64,000 nt of DNA from CAZWCX01 sp964632945 (lineage in GTDB: Bacteria > Planctomycetota > MHYJ01 > WSZJ01 > CAZWCX01): contig CAZWCX010000003.1 in the NCBI GenBank assembly GCA_964632945.1, positions 71,670-135,669 of the forward strand. Reading direction: 5' to 3'. Positions within the stretch are counted from its first letter, which is position 1. The number at the start of each line of letters is the position of its first letter. The notes beneath the pieces are model-generated. The model made no database searches, was not told the origin of the DNA, and was given only the letters and a program-made list of their open reading frames with translations. The position numbers and the translations under genes are program-made. Positions 52,901-60,618 of this stretch are shown here, in pieces.

Positions 52901-54042
52901 GAGAGGCCGCGCAGGAAGTCTCGCTGATGCACCAGCGCCAGGCGGAAATCTTCTACTTCGAACAATCGATGCTGCCGCTGCTTCACGCCACGTTCGCAAA
53001 CCTCAATTTCGCGGAACGGGCGGGCACGTCGGCAGAGCTGACGCTGGCGTACGCCACCGTCGCGATCGTGGCCGGCCTGTCGGGGCTTCACCCGCTGGCG
53101 CGCCTCTACAGCGCGCGCGCGGTGTCTTGCGCCGAGACGGTGACGGAAAGTCGCGACCTTCCGGCGGTGGCGTATTCCTGGTTGCTGCGCGGCGTGTACA
53201 TCTACAGCACGGGAGACTGGGCGGAGGGGGAGAAGTACTACCGCAAGTCGATGGCGCTCTTCGATCGCCTGGGCGACCGGTATCGCTGGGAAAATGCGAA
53301 CACGTCGATCGGCTGGCAGGAATTGTTCCGCGGCCGGTTCGTCTCCGCGCGGCGGTACTTCCGGTCCTCGCTCGAGTCGGCGCAGCGGGACGGGACGGCG
53401 AAGATGCGCATGTGGGCGCTCGCCAGCGACCTGGCCGCGACGCTGCCGAGCGCGGTCCCCGACCCTTCCGTGGTGTGCGCGCTGGAGGAGGAATTGCGGC
53501 ATCCGTTGGACAAGGGCGACCGGGTGTTCGGCCAGGGGATGCGGGCTGCCGCCTGGTGGGCGCTCGGCGAAGCGGGTCGGGCGGAAGAAGCGGCGGGGGA
53601 TGCGGGGGCGCTGCTGTCGGGCACGCCGCCGTCGACCGCGTATTGCGCGCACGGAGTGTTCGGGGCCTTCGAGACTTTCCTCGCGCTTGCCGACCGGGCC
53701 CGTGCGGCGGGAGATGCGGCAGGGGAAAAGCGGTGCGAGCGGTGGGCGCGACAGGCGAGTCTGGTCCTGCGCGTCTTGGCCTTCCAGAATCCGATCGTGG
53801 CGCCGCGTTCGCTGCTCGTTCGCGGGCGGTTGGCCGTCCGTTTCGGGCGCCCGTCGCGCGCCCTCCGGTTGTGGCGGCGGGCCCTGGGGCAGGCGGAACG
53901 GATGGGCCTGGTCCTGGACGAGGCCCTCGCGGCGGCCGGGATCGCGCGGCACGGCGCCGGGCCCGAGGCCCGAACGGCCGGGGAGCGCGCGGAGGCCCGC
54001 GCACGCGAGTTGGCCCTCCGGGTTCCGGCGTTTCCGGCGTGA
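49924..54042 (+). CDS. Soluble adenylyl cyclase-like protein: C1-C2 cyclase pair, NTPase, TPR-like repeats
   Basis: 1372 residues, 3 nt after the kinase stop. The C1 half (about 30-200) has both metal Asp residues (D40 in FADLSGF, D90 in FGFAGD), but its second half (YVAGAALVGMAAAERVA) lacks the Asn/Arg pair. The C2 half (about 258-430) lacks the first metal Asp (FVNVDG) but has DKGSTFLAAWG and the catalytic Asn/Arg in IAGDAVNLSARLM. The two halves therefore complement each other, as in animal ADCY10. An AAA/STAND-type NTPase follows with Walker A GEPGIGKS (480-487) and LVLEDAHWLD near 609. Helical TPR-like repeats run from about 830 to the end. The base-selecting Lys position of C2 appears to be Gln (VHQFIVDDKG), so ATP versus GTP cannot be decided. 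Confidence 0.92.
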   Translation: MTPFLASFVPDWVLRRLETDPAPPRAPWAERVDAAVLFADLSGFTPLAERLAASGTAGAERLGEILDSLTTRQVALVSAHGGDVFGFAGDAALAVWPLPAEAGGEGLGRGVRLAVQCGSAMQDAVAGLESLAGARLRLRVGIGAGRVLLATTGGAGAHCEAYVAGAALVGMAAAERVAAPGEVALSARAARLAGAALDLGPAADGCMRVTSVRTREPLPLASRSVPPAEAVEALRAFVPHAVLARLDAGQTEWLAEFRRVLTLFVNVDGIDYEGEAAPIRVAEAVSAMSAVVARFDGTVHQFIVDDKGSTFLAAWGLPGRTHEDDAARAAQAALDIRVALAGLGLSGSAGLTSGRVFSGTKGSDARRVFTIAGDAVNLSARLMTAAHGGILVDAPTRDAAARQVAFEPMGAIPVKGKEEPVPVARPLGPHGGRDGAAAGTGVRGAADGEMVGRTGERGLVAAELKSLADGGPGGLLVIEGEPGIGKSRLAQELVRLAGLQGVRCLVGAGDAIEQSTPNHAWRGLFGQLLELEGVPEAARAARVLARFEGDPGLAAWAPVLGSLAPIGIPETAQTLTMTDQARADALRELLVLLVRDQAGRRPTALVLEDAHWLDSSSWALALAVRRRVHPLLLVLVTRPIESPPTLESRVLLEDAAARRLRLEALTPAEAVTLVCRRLGVPSLPGPVSEIIRRKAEGHPFFTEELTYALRDSGVIRVENGACVLSPDAGDLARMQFPDTVEGVITTRIDRLGAKEQLTLKVASVVGRSFPYRALHAVHPVAEDRPELPGQLLRLGNVGLVLEEAPFPDASHLFKHVITQEVAYERLLHAQRRQLHREVAGWYESAFSSDASPYFPVLAHHWTRAEDPVKAMDYLERAGEQALAASANREAAGFFSRAIEMADRAALALDGGGAREALERRRARWERLQGDAYLKLAEYGRTREHFARSMALWRHPYPRSRFALLLALAGQVVRQGLHLLLPAGWVRARNAAAREAAQEVSLMHQRQAEIFYFEQSMLPLLHATFANLNFAERAGTSAELTLAYATVAIVAGLSGLHPLARLYSARAVSCAETVTESRDLPAVAYSWLLRGVYIYSTGDWAEGEKYYRKSMALFDRLGDRYRWENANTSIGWQELFRGRFVSARRYFRSSLESAQRDGTAKMRMWALASDLAATLPSAVPDPSVVCALEEELRHPLDKGDRVFGQGMRAAAWWALGEAGRAEEAAGDAGALLSGTPPSTAYCAHGVFGAFETFLALADRARAAGDAAGEKRCERWARQASLVLRVLAFQNPIVAPRSLLVRGRLAVRFGRPSRALRLWRRALGQAERMGLVLDEALAAAGIARHGAGPEARTAGERAEARARELALRVPAFPA

Positions 54043-54131
54043 GGAACCCGGGCCGGCGGCCGCACCGGGCTTTCCACCCCATCCCGTCCCCGATCTCCGG
54101 CGCGCGGCGCTCGCTCCCCCGAGACAAGGGC

Positions 54132-54160
54132 TTGCGCCCTCCCGCCATCCCCCGTAGACT
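54132..54160 (+). promoter_or_regulatory. Promoter of the histidine kinase/response regulator pair
   Basis: TTGCGC (54132-54137), a 17 bp spacer, and TAGACT (54155-54160). Same -10 as the pilin promoter. The leader to the ATG at 54200 is about 33 nt. It shows that the two-component pair can be transcribed separately from the cyclase operon. Confidence 0.6.
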
Positions 54161-54199
54161 GAAGGAATCGCGCACGATTCCATTCTTCCGGGGGCAGCC

Positions 54200-55954
54200 A
54201 TGGGCTTGCGGACCAAGTTCAGCGTCACCGCCGCCCTGCTGATCGCCATCCTCGGACTGCTCCTGACGCAGTGGTTCGTGGAGCACGAGCAGGCTCTCTA
54301 CACCGACAATCTCGTCTCCCGCGGGGCGGCGCTCGCGCGCACGTTCGCTCTGAACGCCACCGTTCCGCTCGCCTTCGGCGACGACGCCGAGCTCACGCGC
54401 TTCGCGGAGGGGATCATGCGGGAGCCGGAAGTGCGCTATGTTCTGGTGTTGGACCATCAGGGCCGGATTCTGGCTTCGAGCGGCGTCGTTCCCTCCGAGC
54501 TGGTGCCGAGTCTCCTGCTCAAGGCGTCGCGCCCGGAACTCGGCGCCGAGGTCTTTTCGACCGCGCAGCAGTTGCACATGATCCGCTCGGTCCGCGTTCC
54601 GCCCACCCCGGCGCGGGAGGCCATGACCCTCGGCGCCGTCATCGTCGGGATGTCGACCGCCGCCAACGAAGCCCGGATCCGCGAGGCGGCGAACTGGGCG
54701 ATCTTCGTGATGTGCGTGCTGGTCGCCAGCGCGATCTTCATCTTCAACTTTTTCGCTCGAATCATCCTGCGACCGATCCAGCAATTGACGCAGGCGACCG
54801 AGCGGGTGGCGGCGGGAGACCTCTCCAGCCGGGTTCCCGTGGAGCGTGCCGACGAGCTCGGTCACGTCGCCTACTCGTTCAACGAGATGGCGCGCGCGCT
54901 GAAGGCCTACCGGGATGATCTCACCCGCACGAATGAGGAACTTGCCCGCGCCAACGAGGAGTTGAAACGCGGCGGGGCCCGCCTGGAGGAGGAGGTCGCC
55001 CGGCGCACCCAGGAGCTGCGGGATGCCAATGATGCCCTGCGTCGCCTGATGGCGGAAAAGGAGGACTTTCTGCGCGCGGTGAGCCACGACCTCAACGCCC
55101 CGTTGCGAAACATCGCGGGAATGGCGAATCTGATCCTTCGCCGCGAAGGGACCGGGATCGATCCGACGGTCCGGGATCGCGTCCAGCGCATCCAGACGAA
55201 CGTCGAACGCGAGATGGAGATGATTCAGGCGTTGCTCGACCTCTCGAAGATCCGTACCGAGCGCCGGCCCGTGGTCGAGGTTCCGCTCGGGAGGGTCATC
55301 GAGGGGATCCGCAGCCAGCTCGGTTACCAGATCGAGGAGCGCCGGGTGCGGTTCGTCGTGGAAACTCCGCTGCCCGTGCTCTGGGGCGATCCCACGCGGA
55401 TCAGGCAAGTCTTTCAAAACCTGATCGAGAATGCTATCAAGTATGCCGCCGAAGTCGATCCAACCGTGCACGTGGGCGGAGAGTGTCGGGACGGCCTCTG
55501 GCGCTTCTGGGTGGCGGACAACGGCATCGGCATCGCGGAGGCCGATCGCGAGCGGATCTTCTGGATGTTCCGGCGCGGTCGGGACGCGCGGATGGCGCAG
55601 ATCCCTGGACGGGGAGTCGGACTTGCCCATGTCCGGTCGATCGTGGAGACGTACGGAGGCCGGATCCGCGTCGAGTCCGAGCCCGGGAAAGGGAGCAGGT
55701 TCCTGATCGAGATTCCCGCCGCCTCCTTCGCGCCGCCTCCCCCGGGGACCGAGCCGCAATCGATCGAGGACACGGGATTGCGGCAGGCCGCGCTGGCGAT
55801 GACCGCCGCGAATTCGGTGGCGCCGGCCATGGCGCCGCATTCGGGCCCGCCGATCTCCCCCGGAACGTCCCCGGCCCCTGCCGTCGTCGGCGCCCTCAGC
55901 GGCGCGCAGCCTTCATCCGGCGATGCAACGACCCCCGGGGGAGTATCGGGATGA
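54200..55954 (+). CDS. Membrane sensor histidine kinase with HAMP domain
   Basis: 584 residues. TM1 (about 9-25) and TM2 (about 173-195, IFVMCVLVASAIFIFNFFA) enclose a 145-residue extracytoplasmic sensor of the CHASE8/sCache kind. HAMP (LRPIQQLTQATERVAAGDL) is followed by a coiled coil. HisKA has phospho-acceptor His in FLRAVSHDLNAPLRNIAG, and HATPase has NLIENAIKYA, WVADNGIGI, GRGVGLAHVRSIVETYGG and GKGSRFLIEIP. The catalytic set is complete. A Pro/Ala-rich tail of about 75 residues is unusual. Its stop overlaps the start of the response regulator by 4 nt, so this is a cognate pair. The DLNAPLR type resembles phytochrome-like kinases that signal to Rcp1-type regulators. Confidence 0.94.
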   Translation: MGLRTKFSVTAALLIAILGLLLTQWFVEHEQALYTDNLVSRGAALARTFALNATVPLAFGDDAELTRFAEGIMREPEVRYVLVLDHQGRILASSGVVPSELVPSLLLKASRPELGAEVFSTAQQLHMIRSVRVPPTPAREAMTLGAVIVGMSTAANEARIREAANWAIFVMCVLVASAIFIFNFFARIILRPIQQLTQATERVAAGDLSSRVPVERADELGHVAYSFNEMARALKAYRDDLTRTNEELARANEELKRGGARLEEEVARRTQELRDANDALRRLMAEKEDFLRAVSHDLNAPLRNIAGMANLILRREGTGIDPTVRDRVQRIQTNVEREMEMIQALLDLSKIRTERRPVVEVPLGRVIEGIRSQLGYQIEERRVRFVVETPLPVLWGDPTRIRQVFQNLIENAIKYAAEVDPTVHVGGECRDGLWRFWVADNGIGIAEADRERIFWMFRRGRDARMAQIPGRGVGLAHVRSIVETYGGRIRVESEPGKGSRFLIEIPAASFAPPPPGTEPQSIEDTGLRQAALAMTAANSVAPAMAPHSGPPISPGTSPAPAVVGALSGAQPSSGDATTPGGVSG

Positions 55955-56409
55955 TCACCGTGCTGCTGGTCGACGACGACGAAGATTGCCGCCTGATGAT
56001 TCGCGAGGCGATGCGGGACGGCAATCTGGAGCCGAAGGTCTTCGAGGTGGGCTCCGGCGAGGAAGCCCTCGATTTCATGTTCCGCCGCGGGAAGTGGACC
56101 GATGCGCCCGCGCCGGGACTCATCTACCTCGACATCGACATGCCCGGAATCAGCGGACTCGACGTGCTCAAGGAGATCCGCTCGCACGACCGGTTCCGCG
56201 CCATTCCGGTGGTCGTCATGACCAACCTGGACGACGACAAGGAGAAGTCGCTGGCGGCCCAATACGGCGCGAACAGCTACACCCTGAAGCCCAACGATCC
56301 CCTGCAGTTCATTCAGACGGTCATCGAGGCCACGAACTACTGGATCGGCGTTCATCGCAGACCCGGGGAAGGCAAGACCGCGGACGAACCGAAGTCCACG
56401 TCGGCCTGA
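55951..56409 (+). CDS. Single-domain response regulator (Rcp1/CheY-like)
   Basis: 152 residues, REC domain only. It has DDDED at the N-terminus, phospho-acceptor Asp in LIYLDIDMPG, Thr in VVVMTNLDD and Lys in TLKPND. The extended beta4-alpha4 and the ending FIQTVIEATNYWIG resemble the Rcp1 group that pairs with DLNAPLR-type kinases. There is no output domain, so it acts by protein contact or as a phosphorelay step. ATGA overlap with the kinase gene indicates co-translation. The C-terminal 20 residues are polar and disordered. Confidence 0.94.
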   Translation: MITVLLVDDDEDCRLMIREAMRDGNLEPKVFEVGSGEEALDFMFRRGKWTDAPAPGLIYLDIDMPGISGLDVLKEIRSHDRFRAIPVVVMTNLDDDKEKSLAAQYGANSYTLKPNDPLQFIQTVIEATNYWIGVHRRPGEGKTADEPKSTSA

Positions 56410-56607
56410 CCGGGTCGCGCCCCCCGAGCGTGCCGCCGGAGGGGACGAGCGGTCGGACCCCCGCCCGGCCGATCGTCCGCCGGACGGGGGATCCGTCGGC
56501 TCCGATCCGGCCGGAAGATCATCCGTCGTTTCACGATTCGCCAACCTGCACGGACTCGCCGGCGGTCTTCTCGCCGGGGGTCCGGAGCCGAACGGAGGAT
56601 TGCGCGC

Positions 56608-58296
56608 ATGCGCGGATCACCGTACCGGGCGCTCCTGGCCCTCGTCCTCCTCGTCCTCCCGATCGGAAGCCCCGGAGCGGACCCGATCCCGATCCTCAAG
56701 TCCTCGGAAGTTCGCTCGGGCATGAAGGGGTACGGGCTCACGGTCTTCCGCGGTTCCGCCATCGAGCGCTTCGAGGTCGAGGTCATCGATGTCCTGCGCA
56801 ATGCCATGCCCAAGCAGGACATGATCCTGATCCGCTGCTCCCATCCCGTTCTCGAGCGGGCGAAGGTCATCGCCGGGATGAGCGGAAGCCCCATCTACCT
56901 GGAGGGAAAGCTCGTCGGCGCGCTCGCCTACGGCTGGGGGTTTTCCGTGGATCCGATCGCAGGCGTCACTCCCATCGAGAACATGCTCGCCGACCTGGCG
57001 CGGCCGCTGGAGGAGCAGGCCTCGGCTCCGGCGCGGCGCGGCGACGCCCTGGGAGGAACCCATCTGGTCCCGGTCCGGACGCCGGTCATGATGAGCGGCT
57101 TCACCGGCATGACCGTCGAGCACTTTCGGGCGGAACTCGAGTCGTGGGGACTGATGCCGATGGCCGGGGGAAGCGGATCCGGACGGGAGGGGGAAAAGCT
57201 CACCCTCGTGCCCGGCGCCGCGATCGGTGTCCAGTTGATGCGCGGGGACCTCGACATGACCGGGATCGGCACCGTGACGTGGGTCGAGGGCGACCAGGTC
57301 CTGGCGTTCGGTCACCCGATGATGCAGATGGGAGAGCTGAGCCTGCCGATCACGACCGCCTGGATCCACGACGTCCTGCCCAGCCAGCAGCGATCCTTCA
57401 AGTTCGGCAGCCCGGTCGAGGTCGTGGGACGACTGACCCAGGACCGCCAATCCTGCGTGGCGGGGAAGACGGGGGAAGCCTCCCGAATGGTGCCGGTCGA
57501 CATTCGGATCGTGAACGAGAAGACCCGCGCCGTCTCTACGTTCCGGATGGAGGTCGCCGACCATCGGGACTTCACGCCCGTGCTGATCCGGATGGCGGTA
57601 TCGAATTCGATGGCGGCCACCGAACCGCCCGTCTCCGAAGAGGTCGTGCGGACTTCGATCCTGCTGCGCACGGAGCGCCATGGGGAGGTGTCGTACGGGG
57701 GATCCGCGGCCGGCTTTGACGCGGCCCTCGCCGCGGCGCTCGGCCCGGCCGGAGCCCTGCTCAACAACCGTTTCGAGCGCGTTCGCCTCCAGTCCGCGAG
57801 CGTCGAAGTCTCCGTTCTGCACGAACGGCGGATCGCGGAGATCCAGGCTGCGTGGCTCGAGGCGGCGGAGTTTCACCGGGGCGAGGAGGCGGCGGTGTCG
57901 CTGGAACTTCGACCGTTCAACGGGCCGGCGGTGCGGCGAAGCCTCTCCTTTCGCGTGCCCGCAAACCTGCCGGACGGCGGGTACGAATTGCTCCTGTCGG
58001 GAGGAAGCGCAGTGAACGTTCCCGCCGCGGCGCCGCGCTCCGCGGCCGAAATGATGCGCGTTCTGAAGCGGCCGTTCGCTTCCACTCAGGTGGTCGCCGT
58101 GATGCCGCTCCCGTCGATCGGGTTGACGTTCGAGGGGCGGACGCTGCCGAACCTGCCGATCAGCGTTTTTGGGACTTTCCTGGCGGGAGACTCCGGCGAG
58201 GTCGGTGTGCAGCAGGACGCGCTGCGGACGGCGCTCGACACGGAGTGGATCATCGTCGGGGAACGCCGGGTGATCCTGCGCGTGCGGGGGGAGTGA
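56608..58296 (+). CDS. Exported protein with SpoIVB-type (S55) peptidase domain
   Basis: 562 residues; GGAGG precedes the ATG. A signal peptide (about 1-23) is followed by GMKGYGLTVFRG and IAGMSGSPIYLEGKLVGALAYGW with S92 in the MSGSP motif, typical of S55-domain proteins. Further on LAFGHPMMQMGELSLP carries H236. In sporulation peptidase SpoIVB the corresponding His (in GHG) comes before MSGSP, so the order here is reversed, as in a family found in many non-sporulating bacteria. Whether it is a protease or a binding fold is unknown. The C-terminal half is beta-rich and not recognised. Its neighbour downstream on the same strand is another exported protein. Confidence 0.85.
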   Translation: MRGSPYRALLALVLLVLPIGSPGADPIPILKSSEVRSGMKGYGLTVFRGSAIERFEVEVIDVLRNAMPKQDMILIRCSHPVLERAKVIAGMSGSPIYLEGKLVGALAYGWGFSVDPIAGVTPIENMLADLARPLEEQASAPARRGDALGGTHLVPVRTPVMMSGFTGMTVEHFRAELESWGLMPMAGGSGSGREGEKLTLVPGAAIGVQLMRGDLDMTGIGTVTWVEGDQVLAFGHPMMQMGELSLPITTAWIHDVLPSQQRSFKFGSPVEVVGRLTQDRQSCVAGKTGEASRMVPVDIRIVNEKTRAVSTFRMEVADHRDFTPVLIRMAVSNSMAATEPPVSEEVVRTSILLRTERHGEVSYGGSAAGFDAALAAALGPAGALLNNRFERVRLQSASVEVSVLHERRIAEIQAAWLEAAEFHRGEEAAVSLELRPFNGPAVRRSLSFRVPANLPDGGYELLLSGGSAVNVPAAAPRSAAEMMRVLKRPFASTQVVAVMPLPSIGLTFEGRTLPNLPISVFGTFLAGDSGEVGVQQDALRTALDTEWIIVGERRVILRVRGE

Positions 58297-58501
58297 TTCC
58301 GCCGAGGGTGGCGATCCCTTCCGGGGCGCTCCCTCGGAATGCGGGCGAAAGTCGCGCCCCGGGAACGAGGCCTCCGGTCGTCCAGGCCGGGGGCGTGCGC
58401 CCGCCCGGGGGGCGAAGAGATCGGAACGTCGTGGCCGGGAGGACGGCAGCGTCCCGAAGTCGGGACACGGCGGCCGGAACCCCAGAACGGAGACGAGAGC
58501 A

Positions 58502-60568
58502 ATGAGGATCCGGAAATCCGGTTGGGCACCCTGGGCGGGTGGGGCGGGAATGGTCCTCGCCCTGGCCGGGACCTGCGGTCTCTGGGCCGTGAACACCCAA
58601 CTCTGGAAGGTGTCCACGGTGGAGGAATTCGCCAAGGGAAGCGCGGAGCAGGTGGTGATCAGTTCCCTCGGCGAGCTCACCCTGGGTCCGTCGCTCGCGT
58701 CGGTGGAGTCGGGGCAGATCCTGGTCTGGTGCGCGGCGGTGGATTCGCAGGGCCGGGAGTACTTCGGAACCGGCAACGACGCGAGGATCCTCCGTCGGGA
58801 CGGCAAGGCGATGGTCGAACTCTGGTCGGGCGGCAAGGAGGGGGGGATCGTTTCCGCGCTGGCGGTGGATGACCGGGACCAGCTGTATGCGGCGACCTTC
58901 CCGGGAGGGCGGGTGGTGCGGATCCCGCTCGTGGCGGGGCCGGGCGGCGCCGCCGAGGCCTCGGAACTGGCCAAACTCGAGGAGACGTACGTGTGGGCCA
59001 TGGCGTGGGACGCCGCGAGGTCCGCCCTCGTCCTGGGGACCGGTCCGGAAGGGAAAGTGCTGCAGATCCGCGCCGGCGCCGGCGTGGAAACCCTGTTCGA
59101 CTCCCCCGAGAACCACGTGATGAGCCTCGCGGTGGATGCCGCCGCCGGGGCGGTCTACGCGGGATCCTCCACCAACGGCATCTTGTACCGGCTTCGGGAG
59201 GGGCGCGCCGAGACGGTTTGGGATTTCGAGGAGAACGACCTGCGCGCCCTGGTGTCGTGGGGAGGTCGCCTCTACATCGGCGCCAACAAGGCGCGCAAAG
59301 GATTCGATCCGGCCAAGGCCGCGAAGAAACTCCGCCAGGCGGCCGAGCGCGCCAAGGAGGGTGAGTCGGGCGAGGCGGTATTCCAGGACCTGCTGGACGG
59401 GGCGGTCTACCGGCTCGATCCGGGTGGCGCCATCCACCGGATCTTCGAGATCGAGAAGAACTACGTGACCAGCCTGGCGGTCACCCGCGATGGGACCGCG
59501 TTCATCGGCACCGGCGGGGAAGGCAAGCTGTACAAGGTCTCCGCGCAACAGGTCCGGCACCTGTACCATGATTTCAAGGAAGTCGAGGTGCTCACCCTGA
59601 TCGCGGGGGAGAACGGGCTGAGAACGATCGGGACTTCCAATCCCGGGGTCGTCCATTTCGTCGAGTCCCCGACCGCGCCGACCGGGACCTACACGTCGGA
59701 TGTCCTCGACGCGCAGTTCCCGAGTCGCTGGGGACAGGTGTCCTGGAGCGCGACGGGCCCGGTTTCGCTGCGGACCCGATCCGGGAACACGGCGGTGCCG
59801 GACGGAACCTGGTCGGCGTGGTCGGAACCGCTGCGAACCTCCCCGGCGGCCACGGCGAGCCCTGCCGGGCGGTATCTCCAGTTCCGATTGACGTGGGACC
59901 AGGACCCGGCCGCCGCGGTTCGCTGGGTGATTACGTCCTACGTCCCGGCGAACCAGATGCCGCAATTCAAGGAGGCAACGGTCGAGGCGTACGATCCCGC
60001 CGAGTCGTTCAAGGGCAAGGCCAAGGAATCGACCGAGTTGAAACTGAAGTGGAAAGCGCAGGATCCGGACGGCGATGAATTGCTGTATCGCGTCTACTAC
60101 CGGCGCGCCGACGAGACCGATTGGGTTCCCGTGAACGCCGCCACCCCAGCGACCAAACCCGAATTCAAGTGGGACACCTCATCGATGGCGGACGGTTGGG
60201 TGGAGGTGAAGGTCGAGGCGAGCGACGAGGCGATGAACGACCGGGAGTCCGCGCTGACGGCGTTCCGGACGGTCCCCCCGGTCTTGATCGACAATCGCAA
60301 ACCGCAGTTGTCGCGTCTGGAGGTGGCCCACGGCGAGGTGGTGGGGGCGGCGGAGGATTCGTACAGTGCGATCGCGCGGGTCGAGTATCGGTTGAACGAG
60401 GACCGCTGGCAATTCGTGGCGCCGGAGGACGGCGTGTACGATCAGCGGCAGGAGTCGTTCCGGATCCGGCTGCGGGACCTGCCGCCCGGGCGAAGCGTCA
60501 TGTACGTCCGGGTCTTCGACGCGGGCGGCAACGTCTGCGGGGGCCAGGTGGCGGTCGGCGGCCCCTAG
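58502..60568 (+). CDS. Exported beta-propeller-like protein with fibronectin-type C-terminal part
   Basis: 688 residues with GGAG before the ATG. The signal or anchor is WAGGAGMVLALAGTCGLWAV. Residues about 60-400 contain recurring four-strand blades with patterns such as VSALAVDDRDQLYAATFPGG, MSLAVDAAAGAVYAGSSTNG and VTSLAVTRDGTAFIGTGGEG, typical of WD40/NHL-like propellers. A helical insertion rich in Lys/Ala/Glu lies at about 265-290. The C-terminal third (about 510-680) looks like one or two Ig or FnIII modules (KWKAQDPDGDELLYRVYYRR). No catalytic motif is seen. An extracellular binding or scaffolding role is likely. It lies 205 nt after the S55-domain gene. Confidence 0.8.
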   Translation: MRIRKSGWAPWAGGAGMVLALAGTCGLWAVNTQLWKVSTVEEFAKGSAEQVVISSLGELTLGPSLASVESGQILVWCAAVDSQGREYFGTGNDARILRRDGKAMVELWSGGKEGGIVSALAVDDRDQLYAATFPGGRVVRIPLVAGPGGAAEASELAKLEETYVWAMAWDAARSALVLGTGPEGKVLQIRAGAGVETLFDSPENHVMSLAVDAAAGAVYAGSSTNGILYRLREGRAETVWDFEENDLRALVSWGGRLYIGANKARKGFDPAKAAKKLRQAAERAKEGESGEAVFQDLLDGAVYRLDPGGAIHRIFEIEKNYVTSLAVTRDGTAFIGTGGEGKLYKVSAQQVRHLYHDFKEVEVLTLIAGENGLRTIGTSNPGVVHFVESPTAPTGTYTSDVLDAQFPSRWGQVSWSATGPVSLRTRSGNTAVPDGTWSAWSEPLRTSPAATASPAGRYLQFRLTWDQDPAAAVRWVITSYVPANQMPQFKEATVEAYDPAESFKGKAKESTELKLKWKAQDPDGDELLYRVYYRRADETDWVPVNAATPATKPEFKWDTSSMADGWVEVKVEASDEAMNDRESALTAFRTVPPVLIDNRKPQLSRLEVAHGEVVGAAEDSYSAIARVEYRLNEDRWQFVAPEDGVYDQRQESFRIRLRDLPPGRSVMYVRVFDAGGNVCGGQVAVGGP

Positions 60569-60618
60569 GGGGGAGAGAGAGCGGTGGGGCGGCGGGCGAC
60601 GCGGATCCCGGGGTCCGG

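Noticed and set aside
50004..54242. 1400-residue open frame overlapping the cyclase gene in another plus frame
   Set aside because: Composition is shadow-like (Gly/Arg/Ala runs) and no motif is conserved; the frame starting at 49924 carries the cyclase and Walker motifs.
47461..54249. Very long open frame on the minus strand opposite the kinase and cyclase genes
   Set aside because: High-GC DNA keeps antisense frames open. Its translation is Arg/Gly/Pro-rich low-complexity without domains, while the plus strand has complete kinase, cNBD and cyclase motifs.
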